Shown here: positions 1 through 7,027 of the stretch, piece by piece | Layout: each line of letters starts with the position of its first letter | Numbering within the stretch: position 1 is the stretch's first letter | From: Pelagophyceae sp. CCMP2097 | Taxonomy: Eukaryota > Sar > Pelagophyceae | Assembly: GCA_026770575.1 (NCBI GenBank) | Contig: MU657933.1 | Coordinates: 1 to 16,117 of the forward strand | Reading direction: 5' to 3' | Length of the DNA: 16,117 nt | The notes under the pieces: generated by a model | The model's input: only the letters and a program-made list of their open reading frames with translations | Databases searched by the model: none | What the model was told of the DNA's origin: nothing | Made by a program: the position numbers and the translations under genes

Positions 1-180
1 GTCTAAAACGCGGCCGGGTTGTTGCGCGCCGTTCGTGGCGCAAACTAGGACGCTCAAAGGCCCGTGTCGAGGCAAATGTTTGCATATAAGAAACATGGCC
101 ATTCCTCGAGAGAATCATTTTTAAATCACCCCCGATTGAATCCCAAGATATCGGCCCATTTTGACTTTGGTCTTGAATGC
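1..180. other. Non-coding left edge
   Basis: I see no gene here. The reading frame open across it continues straight into repeat DNA and has no recognisable protein. A 14-base stretch near 12-25 differs by one base from the inside of the ~150-bp repeat module at about 525-538, so a decayed copy of that module may lie here. This is weak, because only one short block matches. Confidence 0.4.
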
Positions 181-185
181 TTCCG

Positions 186-475
186 GGCGGACCCTTGTAA
201 GGCCTCTTTTGCGGCCACTGACGAGTCCTTTGCACGGTCGCTTGCGAGGCCTTTTTCAATTGCCCGCCGGAGCAACCGCCCGAGCAACCGTCTGAGCGAC
301 TGTCCAGGGGACGTCGCAGAGGGGCTGCAGTCGAGGGGCCGGCAGCCGAGTGATCGTCCAAGGGACCGTCGAAAAACCGCCGTCAAAGCGACCGTCACAG
401 AGGGCCCGTCGAGGGACCGTCAAAGAAACTGTCCAAAGGGACCGTCCAAGGGACCGCCCAAGCGACCGTCCGAGG
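186..475. repeat. Composite dispersed repeat, left locus: AGGCCTCTTT block plus 12-bp minisatellite
   Basis: About 186-260 repeats the AGGCCTCTTT / CACGGTCGCTTGCGAGG wording seen again at 5427-5505. About 262-475 is a degenerate array built on GGGACCGTCCAA and AAGCGACCGTCC, period 12. At 304-363 it contains a ~58-bp higher-order module, CCAGGGGACGTCGCAGAGG and onward, that recurs at 5636, about 5850 and 6548. Several overlapping ORFs span this stretch only because the period is a multiple of three. Their translations are Arg/Asp/Pro or Gly/Pro/Ser repeats, not proteins. Confidence 0.85.
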
Positions 476-495
476 CAGAAGCAGGGACGAGTTCG

Positions 496-658
496 GGTTT
501 GCTCTTCAACCCGCGGGTCGGCTTTGCCGGGTTATTGCGTTTTGGCCGACCCGTATACCCGCGAGTTTGGCCGTAGCCCGAACCCGAACCCGATCCAAAG
601 AAGTTTGGTCGCTCGACAAACCCGCGACCCTTTGGGTTGGCACAAATTGAAAATCCGA
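496..658. repeat. ~150-bp dispersed repeat module, copy 1
   Basis: The stretch starts near GGGTTTGCTCTTCAACCCGC and runs to CACAAATTGAAAATCCGAC. It matches 5274-5420 block by block and in the same order: ACCCGCGGGT palindrome, TTTGCCGGGTT, TTTTGGCCGACCC, GGCCGTGGCCCGAACCCGA-like block, TCGACAAACCCGCGACCC, and ACAAATTGAA. A third, partial copy begins at about 6961. No coding potential is seen. The family is not one I can name. Confidence 0.85.
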
Positions 659-715
659 CTCGAAGACACCGCCACTGCTCCTGAGTCACTTGCCGTGCAT
701 ATATTAATCTGCTAG

Positions 716-1003
716 GCCCTCGCCACGCTGGTGCGCGTCTATGCCGCGGTCGGGTTTTCCGCGCCGAACCTCTTTTCTGCCGTGGCCGCCGAGGCGGTGC
801 AGAAGATTTTCGACTTTGATGCTTAAGATTTGTCGATCGTCTCGCACGCGCTTGCGACTGCTGATTTCGAAGCTCGAGACTTGCTCGAGGCCGTCGCCGG
901 CGAGAGCGCGAAAAAGATGGCAACGTCCACATCGCAGGATGTCGAAAAACTCGCGTGCGCCTTTCAAACGGCGCAATATGACGCACCGGCGCTTCTTGAC
1001 GCG
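716..1003 (+). pseudogene. Fragment of a FAST-like / RAP-family helical-repeat protein (pseudogene)
   Basis: Frame 2 reads about 96 codons of a helical repeat of about 37 residues. Unit 1 contains LVRVYAAVGFSAPNLFSAVA, unit 2 contains ALATADFEARDLLEAVAG, and unit 3 contains AFQTAQYDAPALLDAA. This is the wording of the octotricopeptide/FAST-kinase-like repeats that are greatly expanded in pelagophyte and related algae, where they are thought to bind organelle RNA. Family assignment is from recall of the motif. The copy is broken. A stop at 824-826 (TAA, one base from the Gln codon CAA usual in this repeat) falls between units 1 and 2, a stop at 713-715 closes the upstream side, and homology ends at about 1003, where a dispersed repeat begins. 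No RAP domain or start codon is present. Confidence 0.7.
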
Positions 1004-1165
1004 GCAGATAGCTGCGGCCGGAAACCGAACTTGTTCTTCTCCGCGTAGCCCTGTTGGCGGTGAGAGTCGCGTACGAGGGAGCTCGATCCACAGGAAGCAC
1101 TCGAAGCTGTCGATATCCGCAGAGCGTCGGTCATATTGAAGGAGATGCGCAAACTTGAAGTCAAA
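1003..1165. repeat. Dispersed repeat with GCAGATAGCTGC core, copy A
   Basis: The stretch shares an ordered set of blocks with 2545-2757: GCAGATAGCTGC, TGCGGCCGGAAAC, CTTGTTCTT, GTGAGAGTCGCGTACGAGG (versus CTGAGGGTCGCATACATCGG), GATCCACAG, and GAGCGTCGG followed by CAT. The spacing between blocks differs, so these are diverged copies. Copy A starts exactly where the FAST-like pseudogene loses its homology. Confidence 0.6.
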
Positions 1166-1407
1166 GCGATACGTAGGTGCTCCTGCCGAGTCATTAGTGG
1201 CCAAAGCGGCCGCAGTGTGCGCAGCGCTCGAGGGGTCCTGCCCAGGACCACCCGGAGACCCGGGGGCAGGCTCCTGTTGGCTCTCGAAACGCACGGCAGA
1301 CTGGGGCTCCTTGAGGCCTCGCATGCCTGGTGCCTAGGGGCGCCTAGATGACCACAGAGTGCCATCCTCAAGGCCACCGAAACTGTGATTCACGGAGAGG
1401 TTTTACT
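1166..1407. other. Intergenic; 3' flank of the WD40 gene
   Basis: Open frames exist on both strands but none has a recognisable motif or a convincing start, and the stretch is flanked by repeat DNA. It probably includes the 3' untranslated region of the WD40 gene. No clear AATAAA-type signal is visible on the minus strand. Confidence 0.4.
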
Positions 1408-2521
1408 TTACGAGCACGCATACGAGGGTCCAACGTTCCAGAGCTTCGCCGTCCCGTCGGCGCTCGCCGTCGCGGCGCGCTCGCCGTCGGGCGAGAACGC
1501 GCAGCTCGTGACGATGTGGGTGTGCCCCTCGAGCGTCGTCTGCAGCCTGCCTGTCCCGGCGTCCCAGAGCCGCGCCGTCTGGTCCATGCTCGCCGTGATG
1601 ATGCGCTTGCCGTCGGGCGAGAACGCGCAGCTCGTGACGTCGCTGGTGTGCCCTTCGAGCGTCACCTGCAGCGCGCCCGTCTCGGCGTTCCATAGCCGCC
1701 CCGTCTTGTCAGCGCTCGCCGTCACGATGCGCTCGTCGGCGGGCGAGAAGGCGCAGCTTGTGACGTAGAAAGTGTGCCCCCTGAGCGTCGTCTCAAGCGC
1801 GCCCGTCCAGGTGTCCCAGAGTCGAGCCGTCTCGTCCTCGCCCCCCGTCACGATGCGCTCGCCGTTGGGCGAGAACGCGCAGCTCATGACGCAGTTGGCG
1901 TCGTGCCCCCGAAGCGTCGTCTGCAGCGCGCCCGTCTCGGCGTCCCAGAGGCGCGCCGTCTGGTCGTAGCACGCCGTCACGATGCGCTTGCCGTCGTGCG
2001 AGAACGCACAGCGCTTGAAAGAATGGGTGTGTCCCTCGAGCATCATCTGCAGCGCGCCCGTCTCGGTGTCCCAGAGCCGAGTCGTCCCGTCCCCGCCCGC
2101 CGTCACGACGCGCTTGCCGTCTGGCGAGAATGCGGCGCATTGGACTTGGTAGGTGAACCCCCGAAGTGTCGCCTGCGGCGCGCCCGTCTCGGCGTCCCAG
2201 AGCTGCACCGTCCCGTCCTTGCTCGCCGTCAGGATGCGCTTGCCGTCGGGCGAGAACACTGCGCACGTGACGACCTTGGCGTGCCCCTTGAGGATTGCGG
2301 TGCCCTTCAAAATGCGATCCTTCCAGATGAGCTTGCGCACGACCGGGGCCACGGCCTGCGCATTGCGAGCGAACTCGTTGCGTCACGAAGAGCGCGTCCA
2401 GCGAGGCCGCCAGCCGGAGGATGGGCGTGATCAAGTCGCTCAGTTCGAGCACCGCGAGCACAGCCTTGGTTGCGGCATGGAGCGGCCGCGACTCGATGAG
2501 GCGCGGCTCGGCGGCGCCCAT
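1408..2521 (-). CDS. Seven-bladed WD40 repeat protein (one frame break near the N-terminus)
   Basis: Residues from about 20 of the main frame (1408-2352) to the end form seven WD40 units of 42-43 residues. Each has a GH-like dipeptide, CAFSPDGKR, a T/V-A-S/G-D turn and RLWDAETGALQ, and seven units make a complete propeller. Such proteins act as interaction platforms, and the partner is unknown. The main frame opens with GTG. A more natural ATG lies at 2521 in the next frame, which reads GAAEPRLIES and a Leu-rich helix (AVLELSDLITPILRL) up to about 2383. The two frames join if one base near 2380-2383 is extra, giving about 370 residues, or through a 55-nt GT-AG intron at 2332-2386. The last blade ends abruptly after LWNVG, and the alternative frame there reads TLVCVLVK then stop, so the 3' end may also be frayed. 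The gene lies between two copies of one dispersed repeat. Confidence 0.8.
1430..2300 (-). repeat. Seven ~126-bp direct repeats encoding WD40 blades
   Basis: The DNA itself repeats with a 126-bp period (one unit is 3 bases longer). On the + strand the phrases CGTCGGGCGAGAACGCGCAGCT and GCGCGCCCGTCTCGGCGTCCCAGAG recur almost unchanged. Similarity at base level, beyond that needed for the protein, points to recent duplication or gene conversion among blades. Confidence 0.85.
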
Positions 2522-2898
2522 GAGACGGCCCGGAGCTGAGCTGCGCCTGGGCAGATAGCTGCGAGCCTGCGGCCGGAAACTTGTTCTTTTTTTGAAACGG
2601 ACAATAGTTTCGGACGGACACCGCTTTGCAAAGGCTCCCTGAGATTCGGTCCCTGGTGCGACGTTTGCAGCTGAGGGTCGCATACATCGGGATCCACAGC
2701 ATCGCCGCGGCTCTCAAAGCTTTCGAGACGCGTCGAGCGTCGGACATGAAAGGAGCGCGCGTCTAATAAGAAGGTGGTCCCCCCGAGGGCGCCTCGCCTC
2801 GCAAGGTCCGGCAGCGCGGGAAGCCCAAATCGTGACCCGGGCTGGCGGGAAGAGTCGCCCCTCGTTGGAGGAGGAGACGGCGGTTCACAACACATTTA
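2522..2898. repeat. Dispersed repeat copy B (about 2545-2757) and spacer
   Basis: About 2545-2757 is the second copy of the GCAGATAGCTGC repeat, longer than copy A and with a TTTGAAACGG segment added. It sits just upstream of the WD40 start, so any promoter of that gene would lie within it. The rest, 2762-2898, follows the stop of the large minus-strand gene and is taken as its 3' untranslated region. I see no gene. Confidence 0.5.
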
Positions 2899-3606
2899 CT
2901 AGCTGCCGTAAGCCACAAGGGCGCCGTCGTCGGGAAACTGGTTGCCGAACTCGTGCGTCGCGCCGCGCGGCCTTTGTAGGGGCTCGGCGTGCGGGTCGGT
3001 GGCGGAGAGTCTCGCTTGCAAGTGGTGGTAATAGAACGTCTTGCCGCCGAGCGCGATATCTTTGTACTCCTTCCAGCCCAAATGGTCCTTGACAAACTCG
3101 CTCCTCGAGATGCGCTTCTCCCAGCACGCCTTCCAGTCTGGCTCGGCCCAGCAGGCGAGTTGAGTCAGCGAGTTCCACCAGTAATACACAGTCTTGGAAG
3201 AAGAGCCCTGCCTCGACACAAGACTCCTCGAAGCCCATTCGCCCCACTCCTCCCGATCTTCTGCAGAAATGCTGTTGCGCTGCGCCGTCGGCGTCGGCGC
3301 TAGAGTGGCGAAGGCGCCGCCGGGTACGGACTCGAACTCGAAGAGTTGGAAATTTTGGACCACGCAAGGTCTCATCGATTTCACGTCCCCAGAAAACGTG
3401 TTCAGCGCCGACAAGGCTCGTCTATAAAACCGCTCCGCCTTCTCAAAGTCCTTGACTAAAAGTTGTTGGACGAGAGCGAAGTTTAAAAGAGCTAAAGGGT
3501 GGTCCCGCTGCGAGGTGACGGCCCAATGGAACATTGCCTCTTCAGCCAGCAAAAAACGCTCGCGTCCAGAGTCGCGCAGCTCCGCGTTGCGGCACATGTC
3601 CAGCAC
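2899..3606 (-). CDS. Large scaffold gene, exon 10 (last): helical-repeat segment and WW-like C-terminus
   Basis: This terminal exon has 235 codons and a TAG stop at 2899-2901. It follows the 91-nt intron in phase 0, so residue 1 here (GTG) is an internal Val, not a start. The first ~75 residues (LLAEEAMFHWAVTSQRDHPL, then ALLNFALVQQLLVKDFEKAE and FYRRAL) continue the TPR/HAT-like helices of the previous exon. Near the end, WKEYKDIALGGKTFYYHHLQ resembles a WW domain (W, then G-K-T-F-Y-Y) but lacks the second Trp. The tail is Arg/Pro-rich. In the model this covers residues 2729-2963. Confidence 0.8.
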   Translation of the reverse strand: MLDMCRNAELRDSGRERFLLAEEAMFHWAVTSQRDHPLALLNFALVQQLLVKDFEKAERFYRRALSALNTFSGDVKSMRPCVVQNFQLFEFESVPGGAFATLAPTPTAQRNSISAEDREEWGEWASRSLVSRQGSSSKTVYYWWNSLTQLACWAEPDWKACWEKRISRSEFVKDHLGWKEYKDIALGGKTFYYHHLQARLSATDPHAEPLQRPRGATHEFGNQFPDDGALVAYGS

Positions 3607-3697
3607 CTATCAAAAGCGTGGTTAAACCAGAAGATGGAGTGCATTCCAGTTTCTAGAGTTCCTCTGGAAATTTCTATAGGAATTCCTAGTAACGTAC
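3607..3697 (-). other. Intron, 91 nt, phase 0
   Basis: The donor reads AAG|GTACGTTACT and the acceptor TTTTGATAG|GTGCTG. It is clearly AT-richer than its flanks and contains in-frame stops. Splicing joins NAVLKK to VLDMCRNAEL without changing frame. It is the best defined intron in the window. Confidence 0.9.
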
Positions 3698-3984
3698 CTT
3701 CTTCAACACCGCGTTGCGGGGCGGCTCCAGCACTGCCAGCAAAAAGACGGCGTACGCCCTTAGCAGCACGGGGTTCTCCGGCGACGCCGCCATGGCCTTT
3801 TTGTACAGCTTTCGAGCTCCCGTCATGTCGAAGCTTTGCGTATGTAGTAATAAGGCGTAATTCACAATCGAAGACAACCTCTCTGGCGCGGCCGCGAACT
3901 TGCGCTCCACGTCCAGGTGCATCCTTAAAGCGCGCACCATGGTCTGGATCGTCGGCTTGCCGTAGTCCTGGCCCTGGCGCGCGC
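3698..3984 (-). CDS. Large scaffold gene, exon 9: TPR/HAT-like helices
   Basis: This internal exon has about 95 codons, entered in phase 1 and left in phase 0. It reads ARQGQDYGKPTIQTMVRALR, then AAAPERLSSIVNYALLLHTQ, then FDMTGARKLYKKAMAASPEN and PVLLRAYAVFLLAV. The pattern, a small residue followed by A-LY-A and then P-N/D-P and a new helix, is that of TPR or HAT repeats, which mediate protein contacts. The upstream limit uses the acceptor CCCCGTTAG|GC. This restores the natural IQ-like junction LQRFYRARQ with the exon before it. Other AG sites nearby exist but give poorer joins. Confidence 0.75.
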
Positions 3985-4158
3985 CTAACGGGGTAGAACG
4001 GTCCTTCTCCGGGTCTTCCGTGATTCTTGAGCTAGAGAGGCTGCCGCGCCATCCCGCGACTCTCAAGCTGCGATGGACTCTGGCGCATTCGCGCAAGACT
4101 CTCCGGCGCCCGGTTCACCGACGGGCCTCTGGCCGCGACACGAGTTGCGGGCACGTAC
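3985..4158 (-). other. Intron, 174 nt, phase 1
   Basis: The donor is TACC|GTACGT and the acceptor, after a pyrimidine-rich run, is CTACCCCGTTAG|GC. The frame of the upstream exon reaches a stop at 4115-4117 inside it. The downstream exon's frame stays open back to about 4096, which is why an ATG-less ORF appears to start there. Confidence 0.75.
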
Positions 4159-5149
4159 GGTAGAATCTTTGCAACACTTTCGCCGCGTCAAGTTCCGAGA
4201 TCCACGCCGTCTGCCCCGTAAACGGGTTCATGTAGTACGTGCCGCCCCAGTCGTCCAAAACGGCTCGCCATTTGTCCGGCGGATCCGGTAAGTCTTCCGA
4301 ACCGAGGATGTAGGGTTGCACCCAAGCCATATCACCATTCTTCAAATCCACGTAAAAGAAGGCTTGACTTCCAAAGTCGAACCGCTTCTCCCAGCGGAAG
4401 GCGGCCATCTTGCGCATCCGGCGTCTTGCGAACTTGATCTTCCACATGCCCTGTATCCGACAAGCCGCCTTCTCAAGTAAAACTTCATCCAGCTCATAAG
4501 CCAGAATCAGCCGCACCCGCCCTTTCACACGATTCGACTCGATGACGTGCAGCCGCTTCATCAGCCAATGAAGCACGGCGGGGAGAGCGTCCCGGTCGAA
4601 CATGTTAGACAAGGTATCTCTCGACTTGGCCGCCCCCGTCTCGCTGCCGCGAGTCGATAAATCGCCCGCCGAGGCTCCGTCGCCCGACGCATCACCGCTC
4701 GCCGAAACGTCCGCTTCGACGTCCGCTTCAACATCTTCGCCGGCATTTGGGTCGTCGAGTTGAGAAATGAGCGCTTCCGCGTCCATGAGAGCGCCCTGGT
4801 CCACCGCCAGCCCCTCTTGGCTTAATCGTATGAGCGACTTGGCCGCGGCGATTCTGGAGCGCTCCAAGACTAAGGCCTCTAATTGTTTTTCCTCCAAATC
4901 CTTTCTAAACCAATCTTTCGTAAATTTCGTCGTTATGGAACACCGCAACGTTTCGCATGATCGAGAGTCGTAGGCATGGAAGACAATCTCGTCATCAGCG
5001 TAAAAAGCCGTCACCACGAACGTGTGCGCCTGGATGCGCACGCCGCGCTTCAACACCTCGGTGCCCCTCTCAGACATTCCGTGCCGCGTGAAAATCACGA
5101 TGGAGCGCCCCCCTATTCGGCGAACCAAAAGCCGGTCCGCGATGCGCGC
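4159..5149 (-). CDS. Large scaffold gene, exon 8: coiled coil, IQ motif and two WW domains
   Basis: This exon has about 330 codons, entered in phase 0 at ARIADRLLVRR. It begins with a beta-rich segment (RIQAHTFVVTAFYADDEIVF), then a charged helix (DLEEKQLEALVLERSRIAAA). An acidic linker follows with EDVEADVEADVSASGD. After it come an IQ motif (AACRIQGMWKIKFARRRMRK, at about 4409-4468), a first WW domain (FRWEKRFDFGSQAFFYVDLK, then MAW), and a second, textbook WW domain (KWRAVLDDWGGTYYMNPFTG, then QTAWISE, at about 4196-4270). IQ motifs bind calmodulin and WW domains bind proline-rich peptides. The exon ends in AAKVLQRFY, the first half of another IQ-like helix completed by the next exon. Domain calls are confident; overall function is inferred. 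Confidence 0.85.
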
Positions 5150-5273
5150 CTACGACGGTGCTCTGACAAACGCCAGAAGCCTGGTTGGAGGCGGCTCCAA
5201 GAAGGAGGCCTGCACAAATTCACTCGCTCCGCTCCCGAAGCGACTGCGGCACCAAAGGGACCAGCAAAAGGGT

Positions 5274-5420
5274 TCGAAACCCGCGGGTCGCGTTTGCCGG
5301 GTTCGAGCTTTTGGCCGACCCCTCTTTGAGTGGGTCTGGCCGTGGCCCGAACCCGACCTCTCGAAGACGGGTTTGATCGTTCGACAAACCCGCGACCCGA
5401 GGGTTCGGTACAAATTGAAG
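5274..5420. repeat. ~150-bp dispersed repeat module, copy 2
   Basis: The same ordered blocks as copy 1 (about 496-658) occur in the same orientation. They start at AAACCCGCGGGTCGCGTTTG and end at GGTACAAATTGAAGAG. The AAACCC/ACCCGCGGGT palindrome and the pair of inverted ACCCG/CGGGT runs give it potential to fold. Confidence 0.85.
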
Positions 5421-5426
5421 AGCCCT

Positions 5427-5510
5427 CCGGACGGGCCTCTCCAAGGCCTCTTTGTCGGTCACTTACGAGGCCTCTGCACGGTCACTTGCAAGGCCTCTTT
5501 GAAGGGCCCT
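5427..5510. repeat. AGGCCTCTTT module
   Basis: This is a small internally repeated block with three runs of AAGGCCTCTTT/GAGGCCTCTGCACGGTCACTT, related to 186-260. It links the 150-bp module to the minisatellite. No coding content is seen. Confidence 0.65.
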
Positions 5511-5595
5511 ATCAAGCCCCAACGCAGGATTCCTTGCCAGAGACGCGTGTTCGGGCCCTTACGGGGCCTCGCACGTCATGCCATATGGTTTGATA

Positions 5596-6735
5596 GCGGT
5601 GCGAGGGCCCGTCCAAGCGACCGTCCGATGGCCCGCCAGGGGACGTCGCAGAGAGGCCGCAGTCGAGGGGCCGGCAGCCAAGTGACCGTCCAAAGAAGGG
5701 TCGAGGGGGGCGCCAATCAAAGCAACCGTCACAGAGGGCCCTTCGAGGGACCGTCCAAGGAACATTCCAAAGGAACCGTCCAAGGAACCCCCCAAACGGC
5801 CTCCGAGGGACCATCCAAGCGACCGTCCAACGGCCCGTCCGAGGGGCCGCCCAGAGGGACGCAGAGGGGCCGCAGTCGAGGAGACGGCAGCCGAGCGACC
5901 GCCCAAGGAACCGTCCGAGGAACCCTACACGGGACTGCCGCAAAGGGACCGACGGGGGGCCGTCGAGGGACCGTCCAAGGGACCGGTCGACGGGACCGTC
6001 AAAGGGACCGTCCATGGAACCGTCGCAGAGGGACCGTCCAAGGGACCACCCAAGGGACCCTCCAAGGAAGAGTCCAAAGGAAGTGTCCAAAGGAAGTGTC
6101 CAAAGGACCGCCCAAGGGACTGTCCGAGGGAACGTTCGAGGGACCATCTAAACGACCGTCCGAGGGACCGTCCACAGGACCGTCGCAGAGGATCAGTCGA
6201 GAGCCCGTCGAGAGATAGCTCAAGGGGCCGCCCAAGGAACTGTCCAAAGGACTGTTCAAAGGCCCGCACAAGGGACCGTCGCAGGATCCGTCCGAGGGTC
6301 CGCCCGCGGGACGTCGTAGAGGGGGCCCAGTCGAGTGGCCGTCCAAACCACCGTCCCATGGACCGTCCACGGGGCCGTCGCAGAGGGACCGTCGAGGGAC
6401 CGTCGAGGGGCCCTCCAAAGGACCCTCCAATCGAACTGTCCAATGGAACTGTCCAAAGGAGCACCCAAGGGATCATCCGAGGGACCGTCGAGGGACCATC
6501 CAAGCGACCGTCCGAGGGACCGTCCAAGGGACCGTCCGAGCGACCGTCCAGGGGACGTCGCAGAGGGGCTGCAGTCGAGGGGCCGGTAGCTGAGTGACCG
6601 TCCAAGGGACTGTCAGGGGGGCGCCGTCAAAGTGGCGGTCTCAGAGGGCCCGCCGATGGACCCTCAAAGGAACTGTCCAAAGGAAGCGTCAAAGGGGCCG
6701 CTCAAGCGACCGTCCAAAAGGCCGTCAGAGCCTCT
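5596..6735. repeat. 12-bp minisatellite (GGGACCGTCCAA family), ~1.1 kb
   Basis: About 90 degenerate units of 12 bp, with common forms GGGACCGTCCAA, GGGACCGTCGAG and AAGCGACCGTCC. A ~58-bp higher-order module (GGGACGTCGCAGAGGGGC, then GCAGTCGAGGGGCCGGCAGC) interrupts it at 5636, about 5850 and 6548, with a shorter form at 6302. Unit changes of 1-2 bp are frequent. A 12-bp period keeps frames open, producing apparent proteins of up to 398 residues with Gly-Pro-Ser or Arg-Asp-Arg-Pro repeats on the + strand and Asp-Gly-Pro-Leu repeats on the - strand. I do not regard these as genes. Confidence 0.9.
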
Positions 6736-6777
6736 CGAGGGACCGTCTTAAGGCGCCAATTCGAACGGCCGTCGAAA

Positions 6778-6933
6778 GGGGCCGTCTCGAGGGGTCGTCT
6801 CGAAGGGCCGTTTCGAGGGGCCGTTTCGAGGGGCCGTCCCGAGGGGCCGTCTTAAGGCGCCGTCTCGAGGAGCCGTCTCGAGGGGCCGTCTCAAGGCACC
6901 GTCTCGAATGGCCGTCTCAAGGCACCGTCTCTT
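6778..6933. repeat. 13-bp minisatellite (GGGGCCGTCTCGA), 12 units
   Basis: Twelve consecutive 13-bp units can be counted, from GGGGCCGTCTCGA at 6778 to GGCACCGTCTCTT ending 6933. Most differ from the consensus at one to three positions. Some units carry CTTAA or CTCAA in place of CTCGA. It follows the 12-bp array and shares its CCGTC core, so it probably derives from it by a one-base gain. Confidence 0.9.
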
Positions 6934-6960
6934 CGGAGCCGGGGATCGGAGCAGTGAAAG

Positions 6961-6995
6961 GGTTTGCCCTTGAACCCGCGGGTCGGGTTTGTGTG
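6961..6995. repeat. ~150-bp module, partial copy 3
   Basis: GGTTTGCCCTTGAACCCGCG and the following GGTCGGGTTT match the first ~30 bases of copy 1 with about four differences, then similarity stops. It lies about 35 nt inside the donor side of the large intron. The composite repeat is therefore bounded by two like-oriented copies of the same module. Confidence 0.65.
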
Positions 6996-7027
6996 TTTTT
7001 CTTCTTCTCCGGGCGCGGCGCGGTTAC

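Larger units (their letters stand above)
5150..7027 (-). other. Large repeat-filled intron, 1,878 nt, phase 0
   Basis: The donor is CTC|GTAACC at 7027 and the acceptor is GTCGTAG|GCGCGC ending at 5150. Splicing joins AEILDNDNL to ARIADRLLVRRIGGRS in phase 0. Reading through the donor would add about 36 residues drawn from repeat DNA (EKKKNTQTRPAG and onward) before a stop at about 6917. The upstream frame of exon 8 is closed by the TAG of the acceptor itself. The GTAACC donor is not ideal, so the exact donor is less certain than the existence of the intron. Confidence 0.7.

Noticed and set aside
420..1100. 226-codon minus-strand ORF across the left repeats and pseudogene
   Set aside because: It mixes repeat DNA with the antisense of the FAST-like relic, and the composition is Arg/Ser/Pro noise.
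704..1324. 206-codon minus-strand ORF
   Set aside because: Its second half is antisense to the FAST-like repeats and to repeat copy A. Its first ~70 residues have no recognisable feature.
5022..6218. 398-codon + strand ORF of Gly/Pro/Ser/Arg repeats
   Set aside because: It starts antisense to exon 8 and then runs through the 150-bp module and the 12-bp array. The frame is open because of the 12-bp period, and other frames are equally open.
186..6933. CRISPR array
   Set aside because: The repeats are contiguous, degenerate 12-13-mers with no unique spacers, no leader and no cas genes.
5150..7027. Autonomous retrotransposon or DNA transposon
   Set aside because: No reverse transcriptase, integrase or transposase text was found in any frame, and the direct module copies are short and partial.
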